NCBI RefSeq assembly: GCF_019933235.1
Contig: NZ_CP082945.1
Coordinates: 7,663,501 to 7,727,500 of the forward strand
Length of the DNA: 64,000 nucleotides
Reading direction: 5' to 3'
Source: Streptomyces angustmyceticus
GTDB lineage: Bacteria > Actinomycetota > Actinomycetes > Streptomycetales > Streptomycetaceae
A program made the translations under genes and the position numbers. Every line of letters starts with the position of its first letter. Positions within the stretch are counted from its first letter, which is position 1. The notes under the pieces were generated by a model. The model worked only from the letters and a program-made list of their open reading frames with translations. It was not told the origin of the DNA and ran no database searches. Below, in pieces: positions 1 to 15,000 of this stretch.

Positions 1-3000
1 ACCCTGAGCGCGACGGTGGTCTTCGACTACCCGACACCGGCGGAACTGGCCGGCTTCCTGCGCACCCGGATCGCCCCGGCGCACGCGGACGCCGCACAGG
101 CGGCGACCCCCTCCGCGGTCGACGGCGACCCGCTCGCCATCGTGGGCATGAGCTGCCGCTTCCCGGGCGGGATCGACTCACCGGAAGCCTTCTGGAAGCT
201 GCTGTCGGACGGCGCGGACGCCGTCGGAGCATTCCCCGCCGACCGCGGCTGGGACCTGGCCTCGGTCCACGACCCCGACCCGGAGCACCCGGGAACCACC
301 TACGTCAACGTCGGTGGCTTCCTGAAGGACGTGGACCGGTTCGACCCCGCCTTCTTCGGGATGAGCCCCCGGGAAGCGCTGGCCACCGATCCACAGCAGC
401 GACTGCTCCTCGAAGTGGCCTGGGAGGCGCTGGAGCGCGCCGGCATCGACCCGCACTCTGTGCGGGGCAGCCGGGCCGGCGTGTTCGTGGGCACGAACGG
501 CCAGGACTATCCGGCACTCCTGGCCCAATCCCCGGACGACTTCGACGGCTATATCGGCACCGGAAACGCCGCGAGCGTGGTGTCCGGACGCGTCGCCTAC
601 ACCCTCGGCCTGGAGGGCCCGGCGGTGACCGTGGACACGGCGTGCTCGTCGTCCCTGGTGGCCCTGCACTGGGCCGCGCAGGCCCTGCGTTCCGGCGAGT
701 GCGACATGGCGCTGGTGGGCGGCGTGACGGTGATGTCCACGCCCGGAGCGTTCGTGGAGTTCAGCCGGCAGCGCGGACTCGCTCCCGACGGACGGTGCAA
801 GGCGTTCGCCGCGGGCGCCGACGGCACCGGCTGGGGTGAGGGCGTCGGCATGCTGCTCGTGGAGCGGCTGTCGGACGCCCGGCGGAACGGCCACCGCGTA
901 CTGGCCGTCGTGGCCGGATCCGCCGTGAACCAGGACGGCGCGTCGAACGGCCTGACGGCACCCAACGGCCCCTCCCAGCAGCGGGTGATCCGCCAGGCAC
1001 TGGCGAGCGCCGGCCTGACGGCCTCGGACGTGGACGCGGTCGAGGCCCACGGCACGGGAACGGCACTCGGCGACCCCATCGAGGCACAGGCCCTGCTCGC
1101 CACCTACGGCCAGGACCGCGACACCGACCGGCCGCTGTGGCTGGGCTCGGTGAAGTCCAACATCGGGCACACCCAGGCCGCCGCCGGTGTCGCCGGTGTC
1201 ATCAAGATGGTGCTGGCCCTCCAGCACGGCGTGCTCCCGCGCACCCTGCACGTGGACGCGCCCTCGCCCCATGTCGACTGGTCGGCCGGCACCGTACGCC
1301 TGCTCACGGAGCCGGTCGCCTGGCCGCTCGACGACGAGACGGCAGGCCGTGTCTGCCGGGCCGGTGTCTCCTCGTTCGGCATCAGCGGTACCAACGCACA
1401 CGTGGTCCTCGAAAGCGCCCCGGAACCGCCGGTCACCACCGAGGTCGTCCCGGCCGCCGCGCCCGAACGGCTGCCCCTCACCCCGCTGGTGCTCTCGGCA
1501 CGCACCGAGGCCGCCCTCCGCGCACAGGCGGCTCGCCTGCACACGGCCTACGAGGACGACCCCACACGGGACCTGGCGGACGTGGGCTTCTCCCTCGCCA
1601 CGACCCGCTCCCTGCGCTTCGACCACCGCGCGGTCGTGCTGGCGGACGACCCTGCGTCGGCGGTCCAGCGCCTCGCCGCGCTCGCCGACGGCCACCGGAC
1701 CCCCGGCCCCGGCGTCATCCGTGGCGCCCAGGCGGAAGGCCGGCTGGCCCTGCTGTTCACGGGCCAGGGCGCGCAACGGCTGGGCATGGGCCGGGAACTG
1801 TACGCCTCCTTCCCGGTGTTCGCGGACGCGTTCGACGCGGTGTGCGCGCACTTCGAGGGCGAGTTGGGGTCGTCGCTGCGGGGTGTGGTGTTCGGTGACG
1901 AGGCCGAACCGCTGAATCAGACGGGGTTCACCCAGCCGGCGTTGTTCGCGGTGGAGGTGGCGCTGTTCCGGCTGGTGGAGTCGTTCGGCGTACGGGCCGA
2001 CTTCCTGGTGGGGCATTCCATCGGTGAGTTGTCGGCGGCGCATGTGGCGGGGGTGTTGTCGCTGGAGGATGCCTGCCGGCTGGTCGCTGCCCGCGGCCGG
2101 TTGATGCAGGCGCTGCCGGCGGGTGGCGCCATGGTCTCGATCCAGGCGTCGGAAGCCGAGGTGTTGCCGCTGCTGGAGGGCCAGGAGCAGCGCGTGAGCA
2201 TCGCGGCGGTCAACGGACCGCAGTCGGTCGTGGTCTCCGGTGCGGAAGCGGCGGTTGCCGAGATCGCCGGGCACTTCGAGTCCGAGGGGCGGAAGGTGAA
2301 GCGGCTCCGGGTGAGCCATGCTTTCCACTCGCCGTTGATGGAGCCGATGCTGGGGGAGTTCCGGGCGGTCGCGGAGAGCGTGTCCTTCGCGGCGCCGCGT
2401 ATCCCGGTGGTCTCGAACGTCACCGGTGAACTCGCCACGGCGGAGCAGTTGACGTCGCCTGATTACTGGGTGCGGCACGTCCGGGAGGCCGTCCGGTTCG
2501 CCGACGGTGTGCGCTGGTTGGAGCAGCAGGGGGTATCCCGGTTCCTGGAGATCGGGCCGGACGGCACCCTGACCGCCATGGCACAGCTCTGCCTCTCGGC
2601 ACCTGCTGCGCTGCTGCTCCCCGCCCTGCGGAAGGACCGCTCCGAGACGGAAGCCCTGCTGACCGCCGTCTCGCAGGCGTTCGTGCTCGGCACGGACGTG
2701 GACTGGGCCACGTGCTTCCCCGCCGCCCGGCGAGTGGATCTGCCCACGTACGCATTCCAGCGCGAGCGCTACTGGCCGACGCCCGCACCCGCCGCCGACC
2801 CGACCGAGAACTGGCGCTATCGGGTGCAGTGGAAGCCGCTCGCGGTGCCGTCGGGTGGGGTGCTGGGGGGCCGTTGGCTCGCGGTGGTGGCTGCTGGGGA
2901 CGCGTATGCCGAGGCCGTGGTGGAGGGCCTGGCGGCGTGTGGTGTGGCGGTTGAGCGGGTGGAGTGTGCCGCGGGGGAGGTGGACCGGGGGCTGCTGGCT

Positions 3001-6000
3001 GAGCGGGTGCGTGCGGTGGCCGGCGAGGAGCCGGTGGCCGGGGTGCTGGTGCCGGCTGGAGCCGACACGGTGGGTACCGCGGTGCTCGTGCAGGCCCTGG
3101 GGGATGCGGGTGTGCGTGGGCGCGTGTGGGTGGTGACGCGAGGGGCTGTCGCCATCGGTGAGTCGGATGGTGGTCCTGATCCCGTGCAGGCGGCGGTGTG
3201 GGGCGTGGGCCGGGTGGCGGCGCTGGAGCTGCCGGATCGTTGGGGCGGTCTGGTGGATCTCCCGGAGACCGTGGACCGCCGGGTGCTTGACCAGTTGGTC
3301 GCGGTACTTGCGCACGGAGCTGAGGACCAGGTGGCGGTGCGGGCTTCCGGGGTGTTCGGGCGGCGCCTGGTGCACGCTCCGGCCCCGGCTGGCGACGTGG
3401 CGGGTGGCTGGCGGCCGCGTGGGACGGTGCTGATCACGGGGGGTACGGGAGCACTGGGCGCCCGGGTGGCGCGTTGGGCGGCCGAGCGTGGTGCGGAGCA
3501 TGTGGTCCTGACCAGTCGTCGTGGTCCGGCTGCGCCCGGTGCGTCGGAGCTGGAGGCGGATCTGTCCGCCCTCGGTGTTCAGGTGACCGTCGCGGCCTGT
3601 GACATCGCCGATCGGAAGGCCGTCGAGGAGCTGCTGTCGGGCTGTGCGGTGGACGCTGTTGTCCATGCGGCGGGGGTGGTGGATTCCGTGCCGTTGGGCG
3701 ATGCGGGTGCGGGGCACTTCGCTGAGGTGATGGGGGCGAAGGTTGCCGGTGCGGTGGTGCTGGACGAGGCACTGCGCGACCGCGAGCTGGATGCGTTCGT
3801 GGTGTTCTCGTCGATCGCCGGTGTGTGGGGGAGTGGTGGTCAGGCGGCGTACGCGGCCGGGAACGCCTTCGTCGAAGGGTTGGTTCAGGCGCGTCGTGCC
3901 CGGGGTGCGGTGGGTTGCGCGGTGGCGTGGGGCCCGTGGGCCGGCGGCGGCATGGCCGGCGTGGAGGGCGCGGAGGAACACCTGCTGCGGCGAGGGCTGA
4001 GGGCGCTCGATCCGGCTCTCGCGGTGTCGGCGCTGGAGTCGGCCGTCGGCGCGGGTGAGGGTTCGGTGGTCGTGGCGGACGTGGAGTGGGAGCGGTTCGC
4101 TCCGGCCTTCACCGGCGCCCGTCCGAGCCCGTTGCTGGAAGACCTGCCGGAGGTACGGGCGGCATTGGCTGTCGGCACCGGCAGTGCGGATGCCGGTGCC
4201 GGCGCGATGCGGGAGCGGTTGTCCGGGCTGTCGGATGTGGAGCGGGAGCGGGCGCTGCTGGAGTGGGTGCGTACGCACGCCGCAGCGGTCCTCGGCTACC
4301 ACAAGCCTGCGGATCTCGAAATCGGCGCCACCTTCCGGGACTTGGGCTTCGACTCGCTCACCGCGGTCGAGCTGCGCAACGGGCTGAACGCCGAGACCGG
4401 CCTTCGGCTCCCCGCCACTGTGGTCTTCGACTATCCGACGCCGAGCGACCTGGCCGGTTTCCTGGACGCTGAGCTGTTCGGGACCGGGACGGAAACGGCG
4501 GCCTCCGGTCAGCCCGCGCCGGCTTCCGTCTCGGACGATCCGGTGGTCATCGTCGGGATGAGCTGCCGGCTTCCCGGTGGCGTGGCCGGCCCCGAGGACC
4601 TGTGGCAGCTGGTGGCAGGAGCTGAGGACGCGATCTCCGGCTTCCCGACGGACCGTGGCTGGGACCTCGAATCCCTCTTCGGGGACGACGCCGACCAGGC
4701 AGGTGCGAGCCGCACGCGCGCGGGCGGATTCCTGCGCGATGCCGCCCAGTTCGATCCGGCGTTCTTCGGGATCAGCCCCCGGGAAGCGGTCGCGATCGAC
4801 CCGCAGCAGCGGCTGCTGCTGGAGACCTCCTGGGAGGCCCTCGAACGCTCAGGCGTCAGCCCCACGTCGGTCAAGGGCAGCCGGACCGGCGTATTCGTCG
4901 GCGCCAGCGCTTCGGGTTACGGGGCAGGGCTGCGGGAGGCGCCGGAAGGACTCGGCGGCCACCTGCTCACCGGAAGCTCGGGCGCTGTGGTGTCGGGCCG
5001 GGTCTCGTACGCGCTGGGCCTGGAGGGCCCGGCCGTCACGGTGGACACGGCGTGCTCCTCGTCGCTGGTCGCCCTGCATCTCGCCGCGCAGTCGCTGCGC
5101 TCGGGGGAATGCGACCTCGCCCTCGCCGGTGGTGTGACGGTCATGGGCAACCCCGGAGCCTTCGTCGAGTTCAGCCAGCAGCGGGGTCTTGCTGCTGATG
5201 GCCGGTGCAAGGCGTTCTCGGATGCTGCGGATGGCACCGGTTGGGCCGAGGGCGCCGGTGTGCTGGTGGTGGAGCGCCTGTCGGATGCGCGGCGGAACGG
5301 GCATCGGGTGTTGGCGGTGGTGCGTGGCAGTGCGGTGAATCAGGATGGTGCGTCCAATGGGCTGACGGCGCCGAATGGTCCGTCGCAGCAGCGGGTGATC
5401 CGGCAGGCGTTGGGGGCGGCTGGTCTGTCCGCGTCGGACGTGGATGTGGTCGAGGCGCACGGGACGGGTACGTCGCTGGGCGATCCGATCGAGGCGCAGG
5501 CCCTGCTTGCCACGTACGGGCAGGGGCGGGACGCCGGGAGGCCGTTGTGGCTGGGCTCGGTGAAGTCGAATATCGGGCATACGCAGGCGGCCGCCGGCGC
5601 GGCCGGTGTCATCAAGATGGTGCTGGCGTTGCAGCACGGCGTTCTGCCGCAGACCCTGCATGTCGATGAGCCGTCGTCGCATGTGGACTGGTCGGCGGGC
5701 AATGTGCGGCTGCTGACCGAGGCCGTCGGGTGGCCGGAGAGTGGCCGACCGGGTCGGGCGGCGATCTCCGCCTTCGGCGTCAGTGGGACCAATGCTCATG
5801 TGGTGATCGAGCAGGCTCCGGTGGAGGAGAGCGCGGAAGCCGGGCCGTTGGACGTGGTCGGCGGCGTGGTGCCGTGGGTGGTGTCGGCGCGGAGCCGGGA
5901 CGGGCTGCGGGCGCAGGCGCAGCGGTTGTTGGCGTATGTGGAGGCCCGTCCCGAACTCGGCGCGTCCGAGGTGGGGTTCGCGCTGGCCACGACTCGTTCG

Positions 6001-9000
6001 GCGTTCGAACACCGGGCTGTCGTCCTCGGCACCGAGCGCGCGGAACTCCTCGAAGGTCTTGCCGCCGTGGCAGAGGGCACAACTGCGCCCCATGCGGCAA
6101 CGGGCACGGTGGATGCAGGAGGACGACTGGCTCTGCTGTTCACGGGGCAGGGCGCGCAGCGGTCGGGTATGGGCCGGGAGTTGTATGACGCGTTCCCGGT
6201 GTTCGCTGATGCCTTTGACGCCGTCTGTGCGCACTTCGACGGCGAGTTGGCTGCTCCGTTGCGGGATGTGGTGTTCGGCGATGAGGCCGAGCTGCTGAAC
6301 CGGACGGGGTTCACTCAGCCGGCGTTGTTCGCGGTGGAGGTGGCGCTGTTCAGGCTGGTGGAGTCGTTCGGTGTGCGGCCCGACTATCTGGTGGGGCATT
6401 CCATTGGTGAGTTGGTGGCCGCTCATGTGGCGGGCGTGCTGTCGCTGGAGGACGCGTGTCGGCTGGTCGCGGCGCGTGGCCGGTTGATGCAGGCGCTGCC
6501 GGCGGGTGGCGCGATGGTCGCCCTTCAGGCCACCGAGGACGAGGTGCTGCCGCTGCTGGAGGGCCAGGAACAGCGCGTGAGCATTGCCGCGGTGAATGGT
6601 CCGCGGTCGGTCGTGGTCTCCGGCGAGGAGTCCGCGGTGGCGGAGATAGCGAGCCGCTTCGAGTCCGAGGGCCGGAAGGTGAAGCGGCTTAAGGTGAGCC
6701 ACGCTTTCCATTCCTCACTGATGGAGCCGATGCTCGACGAGTTCCGTGCCGTCGCGGAGAGCGTGTCGTTCGAGGAACCCCGTATCCCGGTGGTCTCGAA
6801 CGTCACTGGCGAACTCGCCACGCCGCAGGAATTGACGTCCGCTGACTACTGGGTGCGGCACGTCCGTGGGGCGGTCCGCTTCGCCGACGGCGTCCGCTGG
6901 CTGGCGGACCACGAGGTCACCCGGTTCCTGGAGATCGGCCCGGACGGCACCCTGACCGCCATGGCGCAGGGCTGCCTCGACAGTGACGTGGACACGGACC
7001 ATGTCCTGATCCCGGCCCTGCGCGGCGACGACCGCGGCGAGATATCCGCCGTACTCTCCGCCGCCGCGCGCGCATTCGCCCACGGCATCACCATCAACTG
7101 GCAGACGCTCTTCTCCACACCCGATCTCACCCCCGCCCCCCTCACCCCCGTCGACCTCCCCACCTACGCCTTCCAGCACCAGCGCTACTGGCTGGAGGTC
7201 CCCTCCGCCACCGCAGACGCCTCGTCGATCGGGCTTGCCTCGGCCGGGCACCCGCTCCTCGGCGCGACGGTGTCCCTGGCCGGTGGCCATGAGGTGGTGC
7301 TGACCGGGCAGCTCTCGCCACGCACGCAGCCGTGGCTTGCCGAGCACCGCATCGCGGGTGCGATCGTCGTCCCGAGCACCGCGCTCCTGGAGCTGGCGGT
7401 GCGTGCAGGAGACGAGGTCGGCTGCTCCCACGTCAGGGAACTCGCCCTCGAAGCGCCGCTTGTGCTCGCCGAGGACGGTGCGGTTCAGCTTCAGCTCCGC
7501 ATCGAGGAACCGGATGCCTCCGGTGACCGCGCGCTCGGTGTGTACGCACGTCCCGCGGCAGCCCCGGCCGATGCGGCCTGGACGCGGCATGCGAGTGGTG
7601 TCCTGGCGGAGAGCGGCTTGTCGGAGTCCTTCGACTTTGCCGCGTGGCCGCCTGCCGGTGCGCAGGCCGTGGACATCGACGACCTGTACGACGGGCTGGA
7701 GGCGGCCGGGTTCGCGTACGGCTCGGCCTTCCGCGGCCTGCGGGCCGTTTGGCGGGGCGCCGACGGCGTGTACGCCGAGGCTGAACTGCCGGAGTCCGCG
7801 TCACCCGAGGAATTCGCTCTCCATCCCGCGCTGTTGGACGCGGCACTCCATCCGCTCGGCCTCGGGCTGCTGGACGGTGTGGCGACGGAGGCCGTCCTGT
7901 TCGCGTGGAGCGGCGCCTCTCTGCACGCGACCGGCGCGACCGCGCTGCGGATCCGGCTGGCCCGCCGTGGGCCCGACGAGGTGTCCCTCCAGGCCGCCGA
8001 CGGCTCCGGTCAGCCGGTGATCGCGGTCGAGTCGATGCTGATGCGCAGGATGGGTGAGCTGCGGGACGAGCGGACACCTTCGCTGCCGGCCTCGCTGCTC
8101 CGTCTCGACTGGGCTCCGGTCGCCGTGGCAGGGGCCGGGGAGTCGGACGGCGGCGAGGACGCGGCGGCGGATGCCGATGAGCTGCGGCTGACGGTAGTGG
8201 GGAGCGACCCGCTGGACCTGGCCCAGACACTGGGCGCACACGCCGCCGAGGCCGCCGTCGACGCCACGACGGACGCCGACGCCACGACCGCCGCGACGAC
8301 CGGCACCGTGCTCGTGACCGGTCTCGCCACAGGGGCCGAGGCACGCACCACCCTCAGCGCGTTCCGCGAACGACTGGCGCAGGAGTCATCGCCGGCCCGT
8401 CTGGTGTTCGTCACCCAAGGTGCCCTCGCCCTCGGTGACGAGGCACCGGACGCGGCGGCCGCCGCTCTCTGGGAAGAGCTTCGTGTCGTCCAGGCCGACC
8501 ACCCGGGCCGGATCGTGCTCATGGACGTCGATGACGACCTCGACTCCCACCGTGCACTGCCGGCCGCGCTGGCCACGGACGAGCCCGAGCTTGCGGTCCG
8601 CAGGGGTGAGGTGTCGGCCGCGCGACTGGTCCGGTGCGCATCGAGCACCGCCACCGCCCTGGACGTGGAGCCCGGAGGAACGGTCCTGGTCACCGGCCCG
8701 TTCGCCGAACAGCTCGCCGCCGCCCTCGAAGCCCAGGGAGACATCCGGACCGTCGCCTACCCGGTCCAGGACGCGGCAACGGACGCCGGTCAGGATCCCC
8801 ACAACCTGCAATCGGCCATCGCCACAGCCCGAGCAGACGGGCGCCCGCTCAGCGCCGTCGTGCACACCGCCGACCTCAGCCGGAGCCGCGATGTCGACAC
8901 GGCCCGCACCCTCGATGAGCTGACCCGCCGCCCCGGCGCGGACGGTGCTCCGCCCGCGCTCATCCTCCTCGGCGTCGGCGGCCCGGCCGTCACCCCGCCG

Positions 9001-12000
9001 AGCGGGCGGCTGGCCGCTCTCGCCCATCGCCGTGCCGCCGCCGGCCTCCCGGTGCTGGCGCTGCTCCCGCCGTCCGGAGCCGAGACGCCGGGGCTGTCGC
9101 CGGTGTCGGTGGAGGAAACCGCCGCGCTGCTGGGCGCGGCCCAGGCCACCGGCCGGACAGTGCTGCATTCCGCACGGGTGGACCGCGCCGCGCTGCGCGC
9201 CTCCACCGCCCCGCTGCCGCCCGTCCTGCGCGCCTTGGCGCAGGGCTCCGGGCGCCGGATCGCCACACGCGAGCAGGCCACCGCGGCCTCCGGCCTGGCG
9301 CGCCGCCTCGCGGGGAAGGGCGCCGCCGAACGCGGCCGCGCGCTGCTCACCGTCGTCCGTACCCAGGTCGCCCACGTCCTCGGCTACGCGGGGCCCGACG
9401 AGGTGGAGTCCTCCCGGAGCTTCACCGACCTCGGCTTCACCTCCCTCACCGCCGTCGAGCTGCGCAACCAGCTCAGGGAAGCGACGGGTATGGCATTGCC
9501 CGCCACACTCGTCTTCGACTACCCGACCCCGGTGGCGCTGGCCCGCTACCTGGACGGTGAACTCACCGGAGAGACCAGCGACGTGGCGCCCGTGGCGTCC
9601 GGTGCGCCGCTCGACAACGACCCCATCGTCATCGTCGGGATGAGCTGCCGCTACCCGGGCGGCATCCGCACGCCCGAGGAGCTGTGGGAGCTGGTCGCCG
9701 CGGGCGGCGACGGGATCTCCCCGTTCCCCGCGGACCGGGGCTGGGACCTCGCCGGCCTCTACCACCCGGACCCCGACCACCCGGGCACCTGCTACACCCG
9801 CGAAGGCGGCTTCCTGCACGACGCGAGCCACTTCGACCCGGGCTTCTTCGGCATCAGCCCGCGCGAGGCGCTGTCGATGGACCCGCAGCAGCGCCTCCTC
9901 CTCGAAGCGTCGTGGGAGGCCCTGGAGCGCTCCGGGATCGACCCCGCGGCCGCCCGTGGCACCCTCACCGGCGTCTTCGCGGGCGTCACCTACCAGGACT
10001 ACATCGGCATCCTCGGCGGGGCGCAGGAGAGCTTCGAGGGGTACGTCGGCACCGGTAACTCGCCCAGTGTGCTGTCCGGGCGGATCGCCTACACCCTCGG
10101 CCTCGAAGGGCCGGCCGTCAGCGTCGACACCGCCTGCTCCTCGTCCCTGGTCGCCCTGCATCTGGCCGTCCAGTCGCTGCGTCAGGGCGAGTGCGATCTC
10201 GCGCTCGCCGGCGGTGTGACGGTGATGTCCACCCCCGGCTCGCTCATCGAGTTCAGCAGGCAGCGGGCGCTCGCCGAGGACGGCCGCTGCAAGCCGTTCT
10301 CGGCCGACGCCGACGGCGCGAGCTGGGCCGAGGGCGTCGGCATGGTGGCCGTCGAACGGCTCTCCGACGCCCGGCGCAACGGGCATCCCGTCCTGGCCGT
10401 CATCCGCGGCAGCGCCCTCAACCAGGACGGTGCCTCCAACGGCCTCACGGCCCCCAACGGCCCCTCCCAGCAGCGCGTCATCCGCCGGGCCCTGGCCGTC
10501 GCCGGACTGACCCCCCAACAGGTCGACGCGGTCGAGGCGCACGGCACCGGGACCACCCTCGGCGACCCGATCGAGGCCCAGGCCCTGATCGCGGCCTACG
10601 GACAGGACCGTGACGAGGACCGGCCGCTGTGGCTCGGCTCGCTGAAGTCGAATATCGGGCACAGCCAGGCCGCCGCCGGCGTGGGCGGCGTCATCAAGAT
10701 GGTGATGGCGCTGCGCAACGGGCTGCTGCCCAGGACGCTGCACGCCGAGGAGCCCAGCCCGCACGTCGACTGGGCGGCGGGCCAGGTACGCCTGCTCAAC
10801 GAGGCCGTCGCCTGGCCGGACGCGGCCGAGCCCCGCCGGGCCGGTGTCTCCTCGTTCGGCATGAGCGGCACCAACGCCCACGTCATCGTCGAGGAGGCAC
10901 CCCGGCAGCCGGCACCGCGCGAGACCCCGGAGGTGTCCGTCCTCCCCGTCGTGCCGGTGCCCCTGTCGGCGCGCAGCGAGGAGGCCCTGCGCGACCAGGC
11001 CGCCCGGCTGCGCTCCCACCTGCTCGCCCGACCCGGCGAATGCGACCTGCCCGGCATCGGCTTCTCGCTCGCCACGACCCGTTCCGCGTTCGAGCACCGG
11101 GCGGTGCTCGTCGCGGCCGACCGGGACGACCTCGACCGCGGCCTGCGCGAGATCGCCGAAGGCGCGATGGTGTCCGACGTGCCCCGGGGCGTCGCCCGCG
11201 ACGGCAGCGCCCGCCCCGTCCTGGTCTTCCCCGGCCAGGGCAGCCAGTGGGCCGGTATGGCACGCGAACTGCTCGACACGTCAACGGTGTTCGCCGAGCG
11301 GCTGGCCGCCTGCGAGCGCGCCCTCGACCCGTTCGTCGACTGGTCGCTGACGGCCGTCCTGCGCGGCGGCACCGACGCACCCGACCTCGAACGCGTCGAC
11401 GTCATCCAGCCCGCGCTGTGGGCCGTCATGGTGTCGCTCGCCGCACTGTGGCGCTCCTACGGGGTCGAACCCGACGCGGTCGTCGGACACAGCCAGGGAG
11501 AGATCGCCGCCGCCGTGGTCGCCGGGGCGCTGACCCTGGACGACGGGGCACGGGTGGTGGCCCTGCGCAGCCGGGCCCTGACCGCCATCACCGGAAGCGG
11601 CGGCATGATGTCCGTCCAGCTGTCCGCCGGTGCGGTGCGCGAACGCATCGAGCGGTGGGGCGAGCGGCTGTCCGTCGCCGCCGTGAACGGCCCGGCCTCC
11701 GTCGTGGTCTCCGGTGCCGCGGACGCGCTCGACGAAGTCTTTGCCGCGCTCACCGCCGATGGCGTGCAGGCCCGCAAGGTGGCCGTCGACTACGGCTCGC
11801 ACTCGGCACAGGTCGAGGCGGTGCGGGCCCGGGTCCTCGACGCCCTGGACGGCATCAGCCCGGCCGAGGCCACCATCCCGTTCTTCTCCACGGTCACCGG
11901 CCAGTGGCAGGACACCACCGGCCTCGACGCCGACTACTGGTACACCAACCTGCGGCAGACCGTACGGTTCGAGGACGCCCTCCGCGGCCTGGTGGCCGCC

Positions 12001-15000
12001 GGACACCGTGCCTTCATCGAAGTCAGCCCGCACCCCGTGCTGTCCGGCGGCATCCGCGACTGCGTGGACGCACTCGGCACGGACGCCGCCGTGCTCGGTA
12101 CCCTCCGCCGCGACGCGGGCGGCCCCGGCCGGTTCCTCACCTCCCTCGCCGAAGCCCACGCCCAGGGCGTGACCGTCGACTGGACCGCCGTCTTCGCGGG
12201 CACCGGCGCACACCGCGTCGACCTGCCGGCCTACGCCTTCCAGCGTGCGCGGTACTGGCCCCAGGCACGCGAACTGGCCGCCGCCGGCAGCGAGGACGGA
12301 CCGCTGTCCGACGCCGTCGAGGCGAAGTTCTGGGAGAGCGTCGAACGCGAGGACCTCCAGGCGCTGACCGACGCGCTCAACCTGGACGGCGACGATCCGC
12401 TGAGCGCCGTACTGCCCGCCCTGTCGTCGTGGCGCAGGAACAGCCGCGAGAAGTCCACCGTCGACAGCTGGCGCTACACCGTGCGCTGGTCCCCGCTCGC
12501 CGAGCGCACCGCCGCCGCCCTCCACGGCACCTGGCTGCTGGTAGCCCCGGCGGCGGAGTCCGCCGACGGCCATGTGACCGCCGTACAGGACGCCCTCACC
12601 TCTCACGGCGCCCGGGTGCGCCGCGTCGACCTGGACCCCGAGGACGGCACCTGCCGTGAGCGGACCGCCGGCCGGCTGCGCGAGGCACTCGAAGACGACG
12701 ACCTCACCGGAGTCCTCTCGCTGCTCCCGCTGGACGAGCACGCGCACCCCGCACACCCCGCCGTGCCCGTCGGACTGTCCGGGACCCTGGCCCTGGTCCA
12801 GGCCCTCGGCGACCTCGGCATCGAGGCGCCCCTGTGGTGCGGTACCCACGGAGCGGTCGCCATCGGCCGGTCCGAGTCCGTCACCCACGCCCACCAGGCC
12901 CTGGTCTGGGGCATGGGCCGGGTCGCCGCCCTGGAACACTCCGACCGCTGGGGCGGCCTCATCGACCTGCCCGAAACGCTCGACAAGCGCGCCGCCGACC
13001 GCCTCTGCGCCCTGCTCGCCGGCCCGGACGGCGAGGACCAGATCGCCCTGCGCGGCTCCGGAGCCTACGGCCGCCGCCTGGTACGCGCCCCCCTGGCGGG
13101 CACCCCGCCGCAGCGCGCCTGGCGGCCCCGCGGCACCGTCCTCGTCACCGGCGGCACCGGAGCCGTCGGTGGCCACATCGCCCGCTGGCTCGCCCGCGAA
13201 GGCGCCGAACACCTGCTGCTCACCAGCCGCCGCGGCGCCGACGCACCGGGCGCCGCAGAACTCGAAGCCGAACTCACCGCGCTCGGCTCCCGCGTCACCC
13301 TCGCCGCCTGCGACGTCGCCGACCGCGACGCGCTGCGCGACCTGCTGGCAGCCGTCCCCGAGCAGTACCCGCTCGACGCGGTCATGCATGTCGCCGGCTC
13401 CCTCGACGACGGCGTCATCGACTCCCTCGACCCCGGCCGCATGGACACCGTGCTGCGCGCCAAGGTCACCGCGGCGCTCAACCTCGACGAGCTGACCCGG
13501 GACCGGGACCTGTCCGCCTTCGTGCTCTTCTCCTCCACCTCCGGCACCATCAGCGGCCCCGGCCTGGGCAACTACGCCCCCGGAAACGCCTTTCTCGACG
13601 CACTCGCCGACCGGCGCCGCGCCGGAGGGCTCCCCGCCACCGCCGTCGCCTGGGGCCACTGGTCCGGAGACGGCATGGGCGAGGGCGCCGTCGGCGACCG
13701 GCTCCGGCGCTACGGCGTCTACGACATGCAGCCCGAACCGGCCTGCGGCGCGCTCCAGCAGGCCCTCGACCACGACGAGAGCTACGTCTCCGTCACCGAC
13801 CTCGGCTGGGACAAGTTCACCCCCGCCTTCACCGCCTCCCGGCCCAGCGCACTGCTGCGCGACCTCCCGGACGCCCAACGCGTCCTGGAAACGGCACAGG
13901 AGAGCGACGACACCGGGTCGGACGCCGCCAAGCTGCTCCAGCACCTCGCCGGACTCACCGAACCCGAACGCGCCGCCATGGTCCTGGACGTCGTCCGCAG
14001 CTATGTCGCCACCGTGCTCGGCTACGCCGGCCCCTCCGCCGTCGACCCCGAACGCGCCTTCAGCGACCTCGGATTCGACTCGCTCAGCGCCGTCGAACTG
14101 CGCAACGGCATGAACGGCATCACCGGTCTGCGGCTGCCCGCGACCCTCGTCTTCGACTACCCCACCTGCGCGGCGCTCGCCGACTTCCTGCTCGCCGAAT
14201 TGTCCGACACGACAGCCCAGGACGGGCCCGCATCGGCGCCGTCCGCCACACCGGCCGCACAGGCGGAGCACGACGAACCGGTGGCGATTGTGGCGATGAG
14301 TTGTCGGTTCCCGGGTGGTGTGGCTTCGCCGGAGGAGTTGTGGGGGTTGTTGGTTCGGGGTGGGGAGGGTGTGGTGCCGTTCCCAGTGGATCGTGGTTGG
14401 GATGTTGCGGGGTTGTATGACCCGGAGCCGGGTGTGCCGGGGAAGGTGTCGACGTGTTCGGGTGGGTTTTTGTCGGGGGTTGGGGATTTCGATCCGGCGT
14501 TTTTCGGTATTTCGCCGCGTGAGGCGGTGGCGATGGATCCTCAGCAGCGGTTGTTGTTGGAGGCGTCGTGGGAGGCGTTGGAGCGGGCGGGGATTGTTCC
14601 TGGGTCGTTGCGTGGTTCGCGGACGGGGGTGTTTGCGGGGACGAATGGTCAGGATTACACGGGGTTGTTGGTGGCGTCGGGTGAGGAGGATTTGGGGGGT
14701 TATATCGGTACGGGTAATGCGGCGAGTGTGGTGTCGGGGCGGTTGTCGTACACGTTTGGGTTTGAGGGTCCTGCGGTGACGGTGGATACGGCGTGTTCGG
14801 CGTCGTTGGTGGCGTTGCATTTGGCGGTGGGGTCGTTGCGTGCGGGTGAGTGTGATCTGGCGTTGGCGGGTGGGGTGACGGTGATGTCGACGCCGGGGTT
14901 GTTTGTGGATTTCAGTCGGCAGCGGGGGTTGGCTGCGGATGGTCGGTGTAAGGCGTTTTCGGATGGGGCGGATGGTGCGGGGTTTTCCGAGGGTGTGGGT

